From NCBI GenBank assembly GCA_944474755.1, contig OX104117.1, positions 40,689,222 through 40,753,221 of the forward strand: a stretch of DNA of 64,000 nucleotides, written 5' to 3'. The notes below the pieces were generated by a model that saw only the letters and a program-made list of their open reading frames with translations, was not told the DNA's origin and did not search any database. Source of the DNA: Limnoperna fortunei (Eukaryota > Mollusca > Bivalvia > Mytilida > Modiolidae). The position numbers and the translations under genes are program-made. Positions 48,091-60,000 of the stretch are shown here, in pieces. Position 1 is the stretch's first letter, and every line of letters begins with the position of its first letter.

Positions 48091-48189
48091 TCCTATAAAT
48101 GGTACAAAGACAAGCTTATGTATGTATATATGTATATATGTAAATAATAAAAAAAATAAAATATATATATATATATATAAATACAGAAA

Positions 48190-50175
48190 TATACAAAAAC
48201 GGCCCAGATGCCAATGACATATTTATCCTATCTCCGTCATTTGAAGATTCTGTATTTGATTGTTCCAGACCAACAGCATACTCCTCAGTTTGGACTATAA
48301 TTGCAGCAGCTGATGCACTCGGCATATCTATTTCATCCATTTACCCACCAATTAATGGGCATCAGGACCTAGCTGTCAAGCTACTAAACACTATTTTCGA
48401 TGCTTGTGCAGTGTTCAGACCAAGGTCAAATATATACATTATGTGGACAAACTCAGCAATCCATTCGGAACCTGGACACAAAATCACTTTGTTCCAAGTT
48501 TCAGTGATAACTCTCATAATCATGATAATATAACATTTGAACCACAAACTTACAGTTCTCCGCTCTTGAAAACTTCGAAACCAGTCAACGTTACTACAAC
48601 AAACAGACCCGTCATCTACGTAAATGGGCAGTCTGGAGCATCGCTTAATAGCAGTATACATGGAGATGAAAAAGCTACGCAAGAACACAACACACAATTG
48701 CCTTCCATCTGTTCAGAAGCAGATGAAAGCTTTGTTGAATACCCAGCTCCTTATGGAGTTAACAGTCAGAGTCTTGTAGGTTCAAAATTTTTTGTCCGCA
48801 AGAGAATGTTTTTCACACATAAATAGGAAAGAAAAAGTTTTTGATGAATGTCCGTCTGGAAACAAATCCAATACATGGTTTCTAGTCCTTAACACGGACA
48901 ATATGTTTACCGCCGACAAAAAAAGAGCTTACTTTGATGACTGTGGTATATGGGATACAAACAAAGGCCGTACTCATCTACAAGACTATTCAATAAGTGA
49001 CAATTTTAGGACAATTTTCAAAAAGAATGATCACTACTGCTTAAAACAACAACAAAAAGGTCAAGTGGTATGGGTACCTTTAGAACCGCAACCATCGCAA
49101 TCAGATGTCGTCACTATGCATCACTATGAAACCGTTTTAAAATCAAATAGTGATTTTAAGAAACACGTTTCCTGGTTTTCGTCCAGCGCCGATATGACAC
49201 TGAGTGACGTTTCTTTATACGAGTATTCTGGCACCTACAACATGAACACTAAAAATAAGGTTAGTACAAATCCGAATATTATCAGACATATTCAAACCCA
49301 ATTTAGTCACAGAAAGCCAAAAGAAGTATTTTTAGAAATGAATAGGGACAATTCCATTAACGCTCCTCTAGATACAAAGCAAATAAAAAATGCAAAATAC
49401 CGACAGAAGAAGACTACCCAACCAGCAAGTAGAAACAACATTGCCGATGAAATCTTAGAAGTGATGAACATGGCGAACGACCATCCATTTGTTCATAAGA
49501 AAAGACAGGTGCCGTGCATCCTCTGTTATACAGAAGATCAAATGACAGATTTTTAAATGTTTGAAGGTATGGTAGGTGTTGATAGAACAATCAATTTAGG
49601 TAGTTTTTTTGTGACTGCATTGGTTTACAAGAATCAACGAATGATTAAAAAAGACACCAAAGATCACCAGATTTTGATTGGCCCATTGATGTTGCACAAA
49701 GACTCTTCGTATAAAACTTACTTCACGTTTTTTTCTCACCTGGCATCTGAGGTAAAAAATTAGCAATTTCAAACTTGTCTTCGGTTCCGACGATGAAAAA
49801 GCTATGACAAAAGCTATCGAAGATGCTTTTCCAGAGGCTCCAAGACGTCTTTGTACAAAACACCTTAAGGACAATTTCAAGCATTATTTACAAAATAAAA
49901 TTGGCGTAGATATAAACGAACGATCTGACCCAACTGACATTATTTTTGGAAAGAATGGACTAGTAAATGCGGACAACACAGTCGATTTCAAAGAAAAATC
50001 TAATGTATTTATAGAACAAATTAACAATTATCCCAAACTTGCTGAATACTTTGTAAATAACCTAAAACCCCGTATACAGAGATTTGTTAATGAACCAAGA
50101 AAGACCACAGAAAAAAGAAATACAAGAAAAACTTTGGACAAACAACAATGCAGAAAGTATCAATCATGTTTTTAA
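48190..50175 (+). pseudogene. MULE-type transposase remnant with a vertnin-like N-terminal part
   Basis: At least two frameshifts and one stop. 48190-48470 reads SRPTAYSSVWTIIAAADALG and SISSIYPPINGHQDLAVK, a pattern I associate with OTU/vertnin-like domains of invertebrate transposon proteins. After a shift near 48470 it continues GTWTQNHFVPSFSDN. 48792-49556 has CYTEDQMTDF followed by TAA, and the same frame resumes with GVDRTINLGSFFVTALVYKN (first DDE-type Asp). After a shift near 49760, VFGSDDEKAMTKAIEDAFP has the second Asp, then LCTKHLKDNFKHYLQ. The C-terminal part is missing. Family assignment to Mutator-like (MULE) transposases is from memory of this pattern. Confidence 0.65.
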
Positions 50176-51368
50176 AGTTGCCGTGAATTGGAAACCACAG
50201 TCTACACCTGATCTTATAACAAAGCTTTATGACTGCGTGTGTAGTTAGTTTGTTCATTTAAGGGGCTGTCTGCACGGACATGGTGACTACGCACTGATTT
50301 CGAGTGAGGAACACTATTTTATTTTAGATCAACTATGGCGGTGTAAAACACAAGAAGAAAAAAAACAATAAATTCAACACAACAAGAACAGGAAAAAGAA
50401 GCCTGACGACATGATAAGTTCCTCGGATGGGAAGTTTTCTGTGATAAACAAAGCAAAATCAGTAGCAAAGAAACCATGTCAAAGGAAACGTCCCAACAGT
50501 GAAAGAACCCCAAAAAGATAAGTCTAATAAGTTTAAATTCTTATTTAACTTACTGTTACGCGCACTACAAACAGATGTCACGAGCCGTGTGCAGGATGTC
50601 TTATAAGTTTAAATTTCATATATAAACCTTTATATAACTGCTACCCGGGCTACAACAGATGTCCCGAACCTTGTTCAGGTGTCTTAGAAGTTTTATTAAA
50701 AACCTATCCCTTGGTCCATTTTCATACTTAACTGGATTGTAATTGTGCTGATTAAATGAGAGGTCAATAATTATAATGGCAAATAATGATATCATATGAG
50801 CTATTAACATACATGACTTATTTAAACCATTTAATAACCAGATTCTAAAAGTGTAATATAATGACACCAAAGATACCAAGGCTATAAAACATATTATATC
50901 TATTTAAATTAATTGTTTATAAAAATGTAGACTGGAGCTTTATTGAACATAACACCCCGTATGTATTATTCTGTAAAGCCATTTCCGATTTATTTTAATC
51001 TCACTAACAGTACCTTTCAATACTTCGATATTGGAGTGCCATCCCCTTGCTATATCCAAATAGCATGTTCGGTGGTTACAAATATCAATTCGGTGGGACA
51101 GAGCGTAAAAACAACAGTTTAAAATCAGTAAATATTGTCATATCTATAATTTCTGATGGGTTTTCATCATTAATATTGGCGATTTTACACATTATTTAAC
51201 AGGTACAGGTTCGTTTATTTTGATTTTCGTCTTGAAAATGCACACATTATATAATTATAATACGATAAAATTTCAATAATGCATTTTATTATTATTATTT
51301 TATTACTGTTTTTCGTTGGGTATAATGGTGTTTTGTGGTGTTCAGTGGTGTTCTGTGGTGAAAAGACC

Positions 51369-53450
51369 GGTATCATTTCACTTCGGTACACTGTCATTTC
51401 GGTACTGACATAATTAGTCACTTCGGTACTCGGTACTGGAGACTTTGGTACTCGGTACTGGTCACCTCGGTCAGTGATACTTGTAGGATTTTTTTATGGT
51501 GAGTCCTGGACTCATCACTTTTGAAAGTGGTGAGTCCCAAAAAATTTTCATGAGTCCCACAAATCGCAGATGAGTCCAGCTAAGTGCTTGCATACAACCG
51601 TTTTCTTTGATGACCGACCCTTTAAATGTCTTTTTATAAAAAGATATAATATGGCTTGTAGAATGTTTATCCCATGCAATTTTATATCATTAGTAGCTGA
51701 GTTTATAAGTCTTTTGGAGTATGATTGAACTGCACTCTTGAAACATGCTGATGTTTGCTCATTAAAGAGAGCAATGATACTTGTAGATTTTTTTATGGCG
51801 AGTCCTGGACTCATCACTTTTGAAAGTGGTGAGTCCCAAAAAATTTTCATGAGTCCCACATATCGCAGATGAGTCCAGCTAATTATAAGTGCTTGCATAC
51901 AACCGTTTTCTTTGATGACCGACCCTTTAAATGTCTTTTCATAAAAAGATACAATATGGCTTGTAGAATGTTTATCCCTTGCTATTTTATATCATTAGTA
52001 GCTGAGTTTATAAGTCTTTTGGAGTATGATTGAACTGCACTCTTGAAACATGCTGATGTTTGCCCATTAAAGAGAGACTTCTGTCTTACCTGGATATAAT
52101 ATTTCTTCCAAACACCTATTAGTATTACCCACCCCCCCCCCCCCCTTATATTAGATCCTAGTCTATAGCAGATCTTATTGATATATACAAAAAAAATAAA
52201 AGTTTATTAGATAACTAATTAATGTTCATATTGAAGATATCTTTGTACCGGTCAAGAATTCTTACTTTTAAAAAAAAAATCATTTAGAGTGCAACTGCAA
52301 GTGCAAGGTTCCGACTGTGTATTAAAATTTGAAACGAGTGTATTGTCAACGCTTAATTTTAACCATAAAAAGTGTCCATCAACACTGCACGTTTATTGTT
52401 CAATAAACATCTTAATTAAAGCATATTTGCCACCCGACTGATTGCTACCTGCTGAGAATCGGACGAAACAGGTAAAAATCGATCGCCATTTGTAAGAATA
52501 TGTAATCATGCATCGGAGACGGAACTGACATGACGGAAATTCGTACGCGTCTTACAACGACACGGAAACGTTAGATGTTGAAAAGGTGCGTCCAGAACTG
52601 AAAAGACGTGTACAATACGCATCTAGACGCGTTGCGAGGATCCCTGCTCGGTACCTGTTAATTTTCGGTACTTTGAACCAAAAGACTACCATACAATATG
52701 GAGATTTGCAAAAAATCAAAGACCACCAACTGCCACTGTTATCCAAGACGGTGACCAATATAAACTTGGACAGAAGTCGCATATTCACCCTGCGGAGCCT
52801 GGTGTTCACATTGCAGTGAAGATAAAGGCAGTGGTATATATCATTTCATAACATCATTTATTTTATATAATTTATTATATCGATTAAATTACAAAAATAT
52901 TTCGCTACTATAAACAATAAGGACCACCAGCAGCATAATGAGTGACTTTAAATAAAAAAAATGTGTTGTAAAGTATATATTGACACATTTTGTTTTTGTT
53001 TTAGTGCTGAAACATACCTATACATATTGTTTTTGTAGTGCTGTAATAAATATCGAATATTGTACTTAGTGCTGTAATATATCGTAATGCTCTATAGTGT
53101 TGTCTGTATACATTTATTATTATGTTTAAATACATTATTAGTTGTATCAATAAATTGTATATGAACAGAGAATTCTTTGTTGTCAAGAAGCCAATAAAAT
53201 ATAGAAGAAATAACTACACACATGTTGATATATGACATTTTATTTATCATTTTACACATGACAATATACAAACTTAGTCAATATTATAAAAAATGTAAAC
53301 AATATAATACAAAATTCAATGAATACAATTGACAAATATAAGAATATCTTCTCAGTACCGAAGTGACCAACACCAAGTACCGAACTGTGCGGTACCGAGT
53401 ACCGAAGGGTTCTTGTACCGACGTGACCAGGTAAGTGACTAGCATTCAAA
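51369..53450. repeat. Region bounded by inverted CGGTAC-rich blocks
   Basis: 51380-51475 repeats (cttcggtact)/(ctcggtactgg). 53348-53435 carries the complement (agtaccgaagtgacc, ggtaccgagtaccgaag). Together they look like subterminal arrays of a ~2-kb DNA element adjacent to the Mutator-like element. The 77-codon frame at 52586-52819 has no recognised family. Confidence 0.55.
51476..52078. repeat. 300-bp tandem duplication with hairpin core
   Basis: Copy 1 is 51476-51775 and copy 2 starts at 51776 (gatacttgtag...), about 95% alike by eye. Near the start of each unit gactcatcactttt and aaagtggtgagtc can pair. Confidence 0.88.
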
Positions 53451-53725
53451 AGACCGACCCTGGCCTTATATAGTGCCATTAGTGGTACTGTTGTCGTGTT
53501 GACTTACTGTTACTAGTAGTAGTGTTACTGTTACTAAGTGTTAGTCTTTCACTCTTTGTGAGTCTCATAAGACAACTGCCAAAAACCTTCGTTTCTTAGA
53601 GTTAAAAACTAAATAACCTTATGGTCTTAAACATTTCTCAGAATGACAATGTTGCAGAAATTAAGAGGTATAAATCATGTTTGTTGTATCAATAATACTG
53701 TTTGGCAGACATTAATTTGTTTTTC

Positions 53726-56700
53726 CCGCTTTAGTTATCTCCCTTGGACAAACTAATATTTATACTATTGGGTGAGGCAAGGTGAAAATCCGTGTAAAAA
53801 CTAGATTCATTTATTCATGGTTTATACTGGTCCCTAGCAACATATCATAATTTGAACAGATTCTGAACGACAAAATGACGTTAAAGACACTTAGCAACTA
53901 TTTTGATTACCAAAAAATTATTATACTATGTCTCTGTACTAACTAACTATAACGAGGGGAACTGTATTGGGACAGGTACACATTATGGAACGAGCAAGTT
54001 GGAATTGTTAAAGGACGATCGGAGGTGTCGATTCTGCGAATTTTAGCTTTGGAAACTAAAACTTTGGAAACTTTGGGTTATTTATCGGCATGAAATGTTA
54101 ATATTTTTAATGAAATTATAAATCCACTGAGATGTAACTGAATGTATTTTATAAAACACATTTTCTTCAGAATTGTTATTGAGATTAACCACAATCAACA
54201 CCTTTATTTTACTAGTAAAATATATCAATCGGTCACAAGTGTTGCATATATTCAAAGAGAAAAAAGAAAATATAATTTCCAGTTTATAGATATTATAATT
54301 TATCACTTTCTCAGGAACAGGAAGTTGCATATGAAATCTCACCATCTGGGCGATTCATAAACTAATTCAGGCACAGTACCAAGCGACTAGAAAAATACAC
54401 AATTGTTACACCAGTATTTGAAAACGTAGCAAAATAAAAAAAAAAGAACATTAGAGGCTCATCTCACTGACATCTAGTTATACCTGGGACAGGTATAACT
54501 AACGTTGATTTATAGGTTCCAGGTTACACAAGCCACAGACATGCAGAAACATTAAAAAGGTTAACCGAACCCTATTTTGCGAGAATCTGTAATTTGCTAT
54601 TGGTAAAAACTAATAACCGATCCATTGATATATATTTAGGCAATGAATGCGATATCGACAGGTTGAATGAAAGTAACAACAAAATAAAAAAGATAAGGTG
54701 CAAGTTTCACGTTCCTAGAATTTGTAGTGAGTTATGATTAGAATGTGTACTAGATTTTTCGTAAGTCCCTTTAATTGTGTTCTTTTGTATTATTGGAGTT
54801 TTACATCTTTACTATCAACAGTCTATATAATATACAAAATATGTACCAATGTGGATACTACAGTAAATGTTGATACTTTCTCGTAGCAAAATAAATCAGA
54901 GGGACTAGTGGTAAGCTTTTCGAGATTACATTTTACAAGATAATTATTTTGGGGAAAAAATCTTACGTAGACTTATGTGTAATTAAGAAATGAAACTATA
55001 AATGCAATAATCTTCAAATCTTTTTATGCATTTAAAAAGCGCATTGAGTTGAATGCGTTGCAAGAAATTATATCAGACATTACAAATAGTGGATTTATAA
55101 AACATGTATTTAATCCCGAATATAGTTAATTAAACAACCAGACTTTATATACATTAGCGGTGCAATTTGTCGAGTTCATGTATATAGTGACTATAATAAG
55201 CCCTTTTTATCAGAGTACATGTATACTGTGCTCTCTCGGTGACTATAGTTAGTCCTTTTTTAAGACTTACTGATTTGTCTATACTTATCCAACGAAAATT
55301 ATCTGTATAAATATTTTTTGTAAATCTTAATTAATTTCTCGTCAAAACATACATGCTATTTGAGATAACTAGAATCAAAGGGTTGCTTGCATTATCAGAT
55401 AACCATGGCTGTCGTTACGAAACTAGTTATTCGATCATGACCAAACGATTTCATTTAAAACCTTTTGTGGCAAAGATTTTCGCAAAATTGAATTAAAGCA
55501 TTACAAGAACTAGATAAAAATGAGATGGTATCAATCTCTGTCGGGACCCGCTGTCAGTAGGTTGTGATTAGAAAATTGAAAGAACAGATGCCCATATATG
55601 AACTTGACATTCAAGAAACAATCATGTGATCTTAAGGTCAATGGTCATCAACCGCGGTACTCGACACGTCGCCTTGAAACGACCTTTCCATATGCCAAAT
55701 ATAAAAAGCCTAGCTCACAAGAGGAAAGTTCCAAACCGGATGCAGTAATGTAACATCGAGATCAAAGTTCATGGTCAAAGGTCATCGGCAACACGGTACG
55801 CAACACATCACCTTGAAATTATCTACCTACATGTCAAATATCAAAAACCTAGCTTAAAAGATATAAAAGTAATACCCGAACACAAATTTGTTATTCAGAA
55901 AGAAATAATGTGACCTTTAGGTCAAAAGTACCAGGTCAATTGTGATCAAACATAGTATGCGACATATTGCTTTGAAATGATATCCCGTGCCAAATATCAA
56001 AAGCACCCTTAAAAGTGAATAGTTATAGTCCGGACACGATTAGTTTCGAACAGACAGACTGATCCCTATAGGGCGTCCGCCATTGTAGTGGCTGGGCCCT
56101 AAGCCGAATTTTACTGCCGTTATAATCCGATTTTAGTTTTGTGATTTGTCGGATTAACTCGCCAAAAATGCGATAGAACGATTATTCGTTCCATCTGGGC
56201 CCCTAATAACCTAAATATAAAATGTAAATATATAACATGAATGAATCAATATTACTTAGTGTGACTGCATCTTCCGATCACATTGATACTAAAACCATGA
56301 CCAAGAAAATGGAAAGTCGTATAAGAATACAAGAAACACGAAGCAGATATATTTCGAGCAGAATATTATTTTTTTTACTAGTATTAGTACTAGTATTATT
56401 TTCATTTATGGCGTAAGTTGAAAATTTTCTGCTCGATAAATTTCAAATCATCAGTTGTTAAGTAGTATTAAAATTTACTATGCTGGCAATTTGTTTTAAA
56501 AAAATAGAGCTCCCCTATGCACATTTATAAGTTGTTATTGTCTTAATTTGTGATCAACTGGAACTAGTATACTAGTTGATTTATATGTTCCTGGTCTTTT
56601 TCTAAGGTATCTTATCTTGACTGAATTTTTATCTCTCTTATATAACTTTGTAATTTAATTTTAGTAACACATCTATTTATACTGAAACTGGGTTTAATAT

Positions 56701-56836
56701 ATCTGATTTATAGGTTCCTGTTCTGAAATAACACCTCTTCAATTGTGTAATAATCCATAACGGATTAATAACCTTAATAGACAAAGATAATTAATCGCAT
56801 ATTGTCAAAGAAGATAAACAAACGTATAAACCTTAA
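53726..56836. other. Intergenic stretch upstream of the EF-hand gene
   Basis: No convincing coding exon on either strand apart from the repeat at 55.6-56.1 kb. A phrase gttgatttata[gt]gttcc recurs near 54503, 56576 and 56701. A perfect small palindrome agttatacct-gggac-aggtataact is at about 54477-54501. The promoter and leader of the EF-hand gene should lie at the right end, but I see no decisive core element. Confidence 0.5.
55560..56100. repeat. Diverged tandem dispersed repeat (3 units of ~130-150 bp)
   Basis: Recurring order: aatgtgacctt(a)aggtcaa, then a cgacacatcgccttgaaa block, then caaatatcaaaagcctagct. It ends gacagactgatccctatagg gcgtccgcc. A similar but isolated fragment is at 37135-37345. 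Non-coding. Confidence 0.6.
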
Positions 56837-57004
56837 ATGGAGCCTGACACGAGAGATGTACGTGCACAGCTGGCTTCACGTGTGGATCAAATTGCACCTT
56901 CTTATCTGGCGCATGAGCAGCGGATGTTGATTGCTCTTCCTAACAAACTAGATAATATTGAAATATCTGCTAATATTCGATCATATCAAAAAGTGGGTTT
57001 TTAA
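56837..57004 (+). CDS. Upstream ORF of 55 codons before the EF-hand start
   Basis: An open frame from ATG 56837-56839 to TAA 57002-57004, beginning MEPDTRDVRAQLASRV. It ends 12 nt before the EF-hand ATG, in what should be the 5' leader exon if transcription starts upstream. I recognise no family. It could regulate translation, or be chance or remnant sequence if the true leader starts after it. Confidence 0.4.
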   Translation: MEPDTRDVRAQLASRVDQIAPSYLAHEQRMLIALPNKLDNIEISANIRSYQKVGF

Positions 57005-57016
57005 GGGAATATCACG

Positions 57017-60000
57017 ATGGTAAGTTTTCTTTTGTTTCCTTTCTATATTTCAATCTGTCGTTTGAAGAATATATAATTTTTCTGCAGACAAAAACGTACC
57101 ACTACTAATTTTTCGTAGATAATACATAAAAATATATTACTGTAAATAAAGCTAATTTTCTAATGTCGTCTGAAATAAATAAACACAAATACATAGAGAA
57201 TATTAGAACGCTGCAAGAACTATAAATTGTAATATTATTTCTTATAACATATATTGTCAGGGACTTTGGTCAAACTCAAATTAATTGCCTTTTTTTAAAA
57301 TACAATGCTTTATTTTTTCGTTTTCAGTCGGAATTTAAGGTGTCAGAGAAGCAATTTAACGGTAAGTTAGATTTTATTTATATAGCCTCTGCTTACCCCC
57401 TACCCGATCATGAAAAAAGAAAACAATGATTAATATATTGTGATTGCTAAAACATTATCAGCCATTATAACATCCTTGGAAGGTGACGACAAAAGATTCA
57501 CACGCGCATACTTAAGAGATAAGTAAGGCGAATGTGTACAAGAACACGAATTTTGGTACAGAGCCAATAAGTAGATGAAATACACCAGACATTCAACTAC
57601 AAACGATTTCTATTTATAAACAAAAAGTCTAATTAAAACAACTGCTCTGTCATTAATCAGAAATGTTTGTAAAGCACTTTATTTTACGACTGATTTTATT
57701 TTCAAATACATAAATATACTTGAACTGTCTGCAATTGATGCCGACTCTGCTGCCAAATACGGATACCACGTGACATCCTGTGGTATGCACGTTCTGTATA
57801 AATGAATAATCAAATGAAAAAACATGATATATTTTAACATTGTGTTTTTATGATTAATAGTACCATCCAAATCATTTAGACATCATTCAATCACAAGTAA
57901 GAAATAAGTATGAAGTCTGTCTTCGGAGTAATGAACGATAATCTAAGTAAAAATAAAATAAGTACAACATGCAATTTTTACATAAAGATAAATGCCGACA
58001 GACTGCGTATATTCTGCATTTACGATAAGAATTCCGTAATGTGATCTACAAAAGTATACCGTCACGCCATGTTGTTTACACTGATGAAAAGCAGACGTTC
58101 ATTTATTGATGTTTACATTCTCTAATTATGATCAATCATCATCCAGTTATTGTTCATGTATATCCAAGGTCATCAGTTACCATTGATTAAACACGTTTGT
58201 GCACAGTAAGATCATTTGTGTGTAAACTAAAAATAAATACTCCACAGTTGTAACATTATGCGTCTTTCAGATTAAACAAACATATGAATGTTATTTACAA
58301 ATATTTTTTATAACATAAATTATATAAGGTAGAATTTTCATTTTTTTCCTAAAATGAAAGATTGTTTTCAAATATATTTTTTAAAACTAAATGTAACACA
58401 ACCAATACATGTGTTATTCACAATTCTATATACACGGCATAATCTAAAACCTGGCCTGGCCTCAACTGCCTGGCTTTGCCTGGCCTGGCCTCAAAATTGG
58501 CCTGGCCTTAAATTTGGCCTGGCCTTAAAATTGGCCTGGCCTCAAAATTGGCCCGACATAAAAATAGCCTTGTTTTTAGCATGGCCTTAAAATTGGCCTG
58601 GCCTCAAAATTAGCTTCATTTTAATAAGTCTCTATATGATAAGTAAAATTGTAAAATTTATTATTTTAAATCTGTTTATCCTATATTGATTGTTTAGTTG
58701 ACTTATCTGATAAGTTGTCTAAAAGTGGTTATGTAGACAAATGTATTTTAATTGCATCATTTGAATTAAAGTAAATTTAATGTTTCCAATCACTTCAGGT
58801 CACTTTTCTTTTAATTGATGTCATTGAGATAAAACTGACAGGTTTTTGTTATTTTTGTATTTTTTGTATAATTTTATGCAAAATTTGTATTTTTGTATTT
58901 AACAATTATTTTACTTTCTTATCACAACTTACATTCAATAAACTTAAAACTAAAACATGTTTTAAAATTCGCGAAAATAATCCATGGTCATGTCATCAAT
59001 AAACATTTGTTATAAACTTCTTACTGTATGCTATATCTCATAACGTTATCTCGTGTCTTCATCTTTCTGGTCAGTTTGTAAATCTGTAATGATTTCATTG
59101 TGTGTATGGTTCCAATTTTTATTGCAATTAATGTCTCAACGCATTAAATTTTAAGATCTGTTTTGTGTGAAATGTCATATTAGTTACGACCAAAAATGTT
59201 TTTTATCAATGGTATACAATTATAATTTAAAAAATTTTTTTTAATTCCAGCAAAATAAATTGTAAACAAAAAAAAATAATAACCCACTAACACTGTGTTA
59301 TCTTCACAACCTTAATTTAGAGGAAAAAAAGAAATCATAAATCAGGGAGAGTGACCTTGTGTGAAACACAATACACTACAAATGATTAGAAACATAACAT
59401 TTTATTACTTAGACGATGCAATAAAAACTACATAACCACTTATACACATCTAATCAGATAAGTAAACTAAATTGACAATCAATACTGATAAGCAGATTTT
59501 AATAATGATATTATACAAATTTACTGTTTATTGTTTATTGTTTATTTTACGCCGAATGAAGCCAATGTTTGAGCCAGGCCAATTTAAGGCCAGGCCACAT
59601 ATAAGGCCAGGCTAGTTTTGAGGCCAGGCCATATTTAAGGCCAGGCCAATTTTGAGGCCAGGCCAGGCCAAGCCAGGCAGTTGAGGCCAGGCCAGGTTTT
59701 AGATTATGCCCTATATACACGTATATGGTACACAGTACAATCTATTTAAAAATAAAGCTAAATCTAAATTTTCCCCCTCCCTTTGCAGTCGCTGCATTGT
59801 AGCTTAAGTTACTACGCGGCGAAAAAACAAAAAGTTGGGAGCAAGTGAAAGATTTTATTTGAATTAGATTGATGGTACTAAAAAGTCTAATTTCCAGATA
59901 TCAGATCAGAGATTATTGTTAAATTTTGTCAGCACAGACAAGGCATGTCAATGTAGACATGTATTTGAATATATTAAATTTAGATCAAGCATAGCGCATA

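Larger units (their letters stand above)
45935..51368. mobile_element. Mutator-like element, 5.4 kb, degenerate
   Basis: The left end ggtcttttcaccaccgaaca is inverted at the right end, around ggtgttctgtggtgaaaaga (51345-51368), with 2-3 mismatches. The middle carries transposase-like coding remnants at 48.2-50.2 kb, a tandem repeat block at 47.5-48.1 kb and other repeats. No clear 9-bp target-site duplication. Confidence 0.65.

Noticed and set aside
52586..52819. 77-codon plus-strand ORF (MRPELKRRVQYASRRVARIP)
   Set aside because: Faint similarity of pattern to the 55-codon uORF at 56837 (SRV..I...YL), too weak to claim homology; probably transposon-internal sequence.
58354..58590. 78-codon ORF with repeated LAWPQNWP
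   Set aside because: Translation of the ggcctggcct repeat arm of the foldback element.
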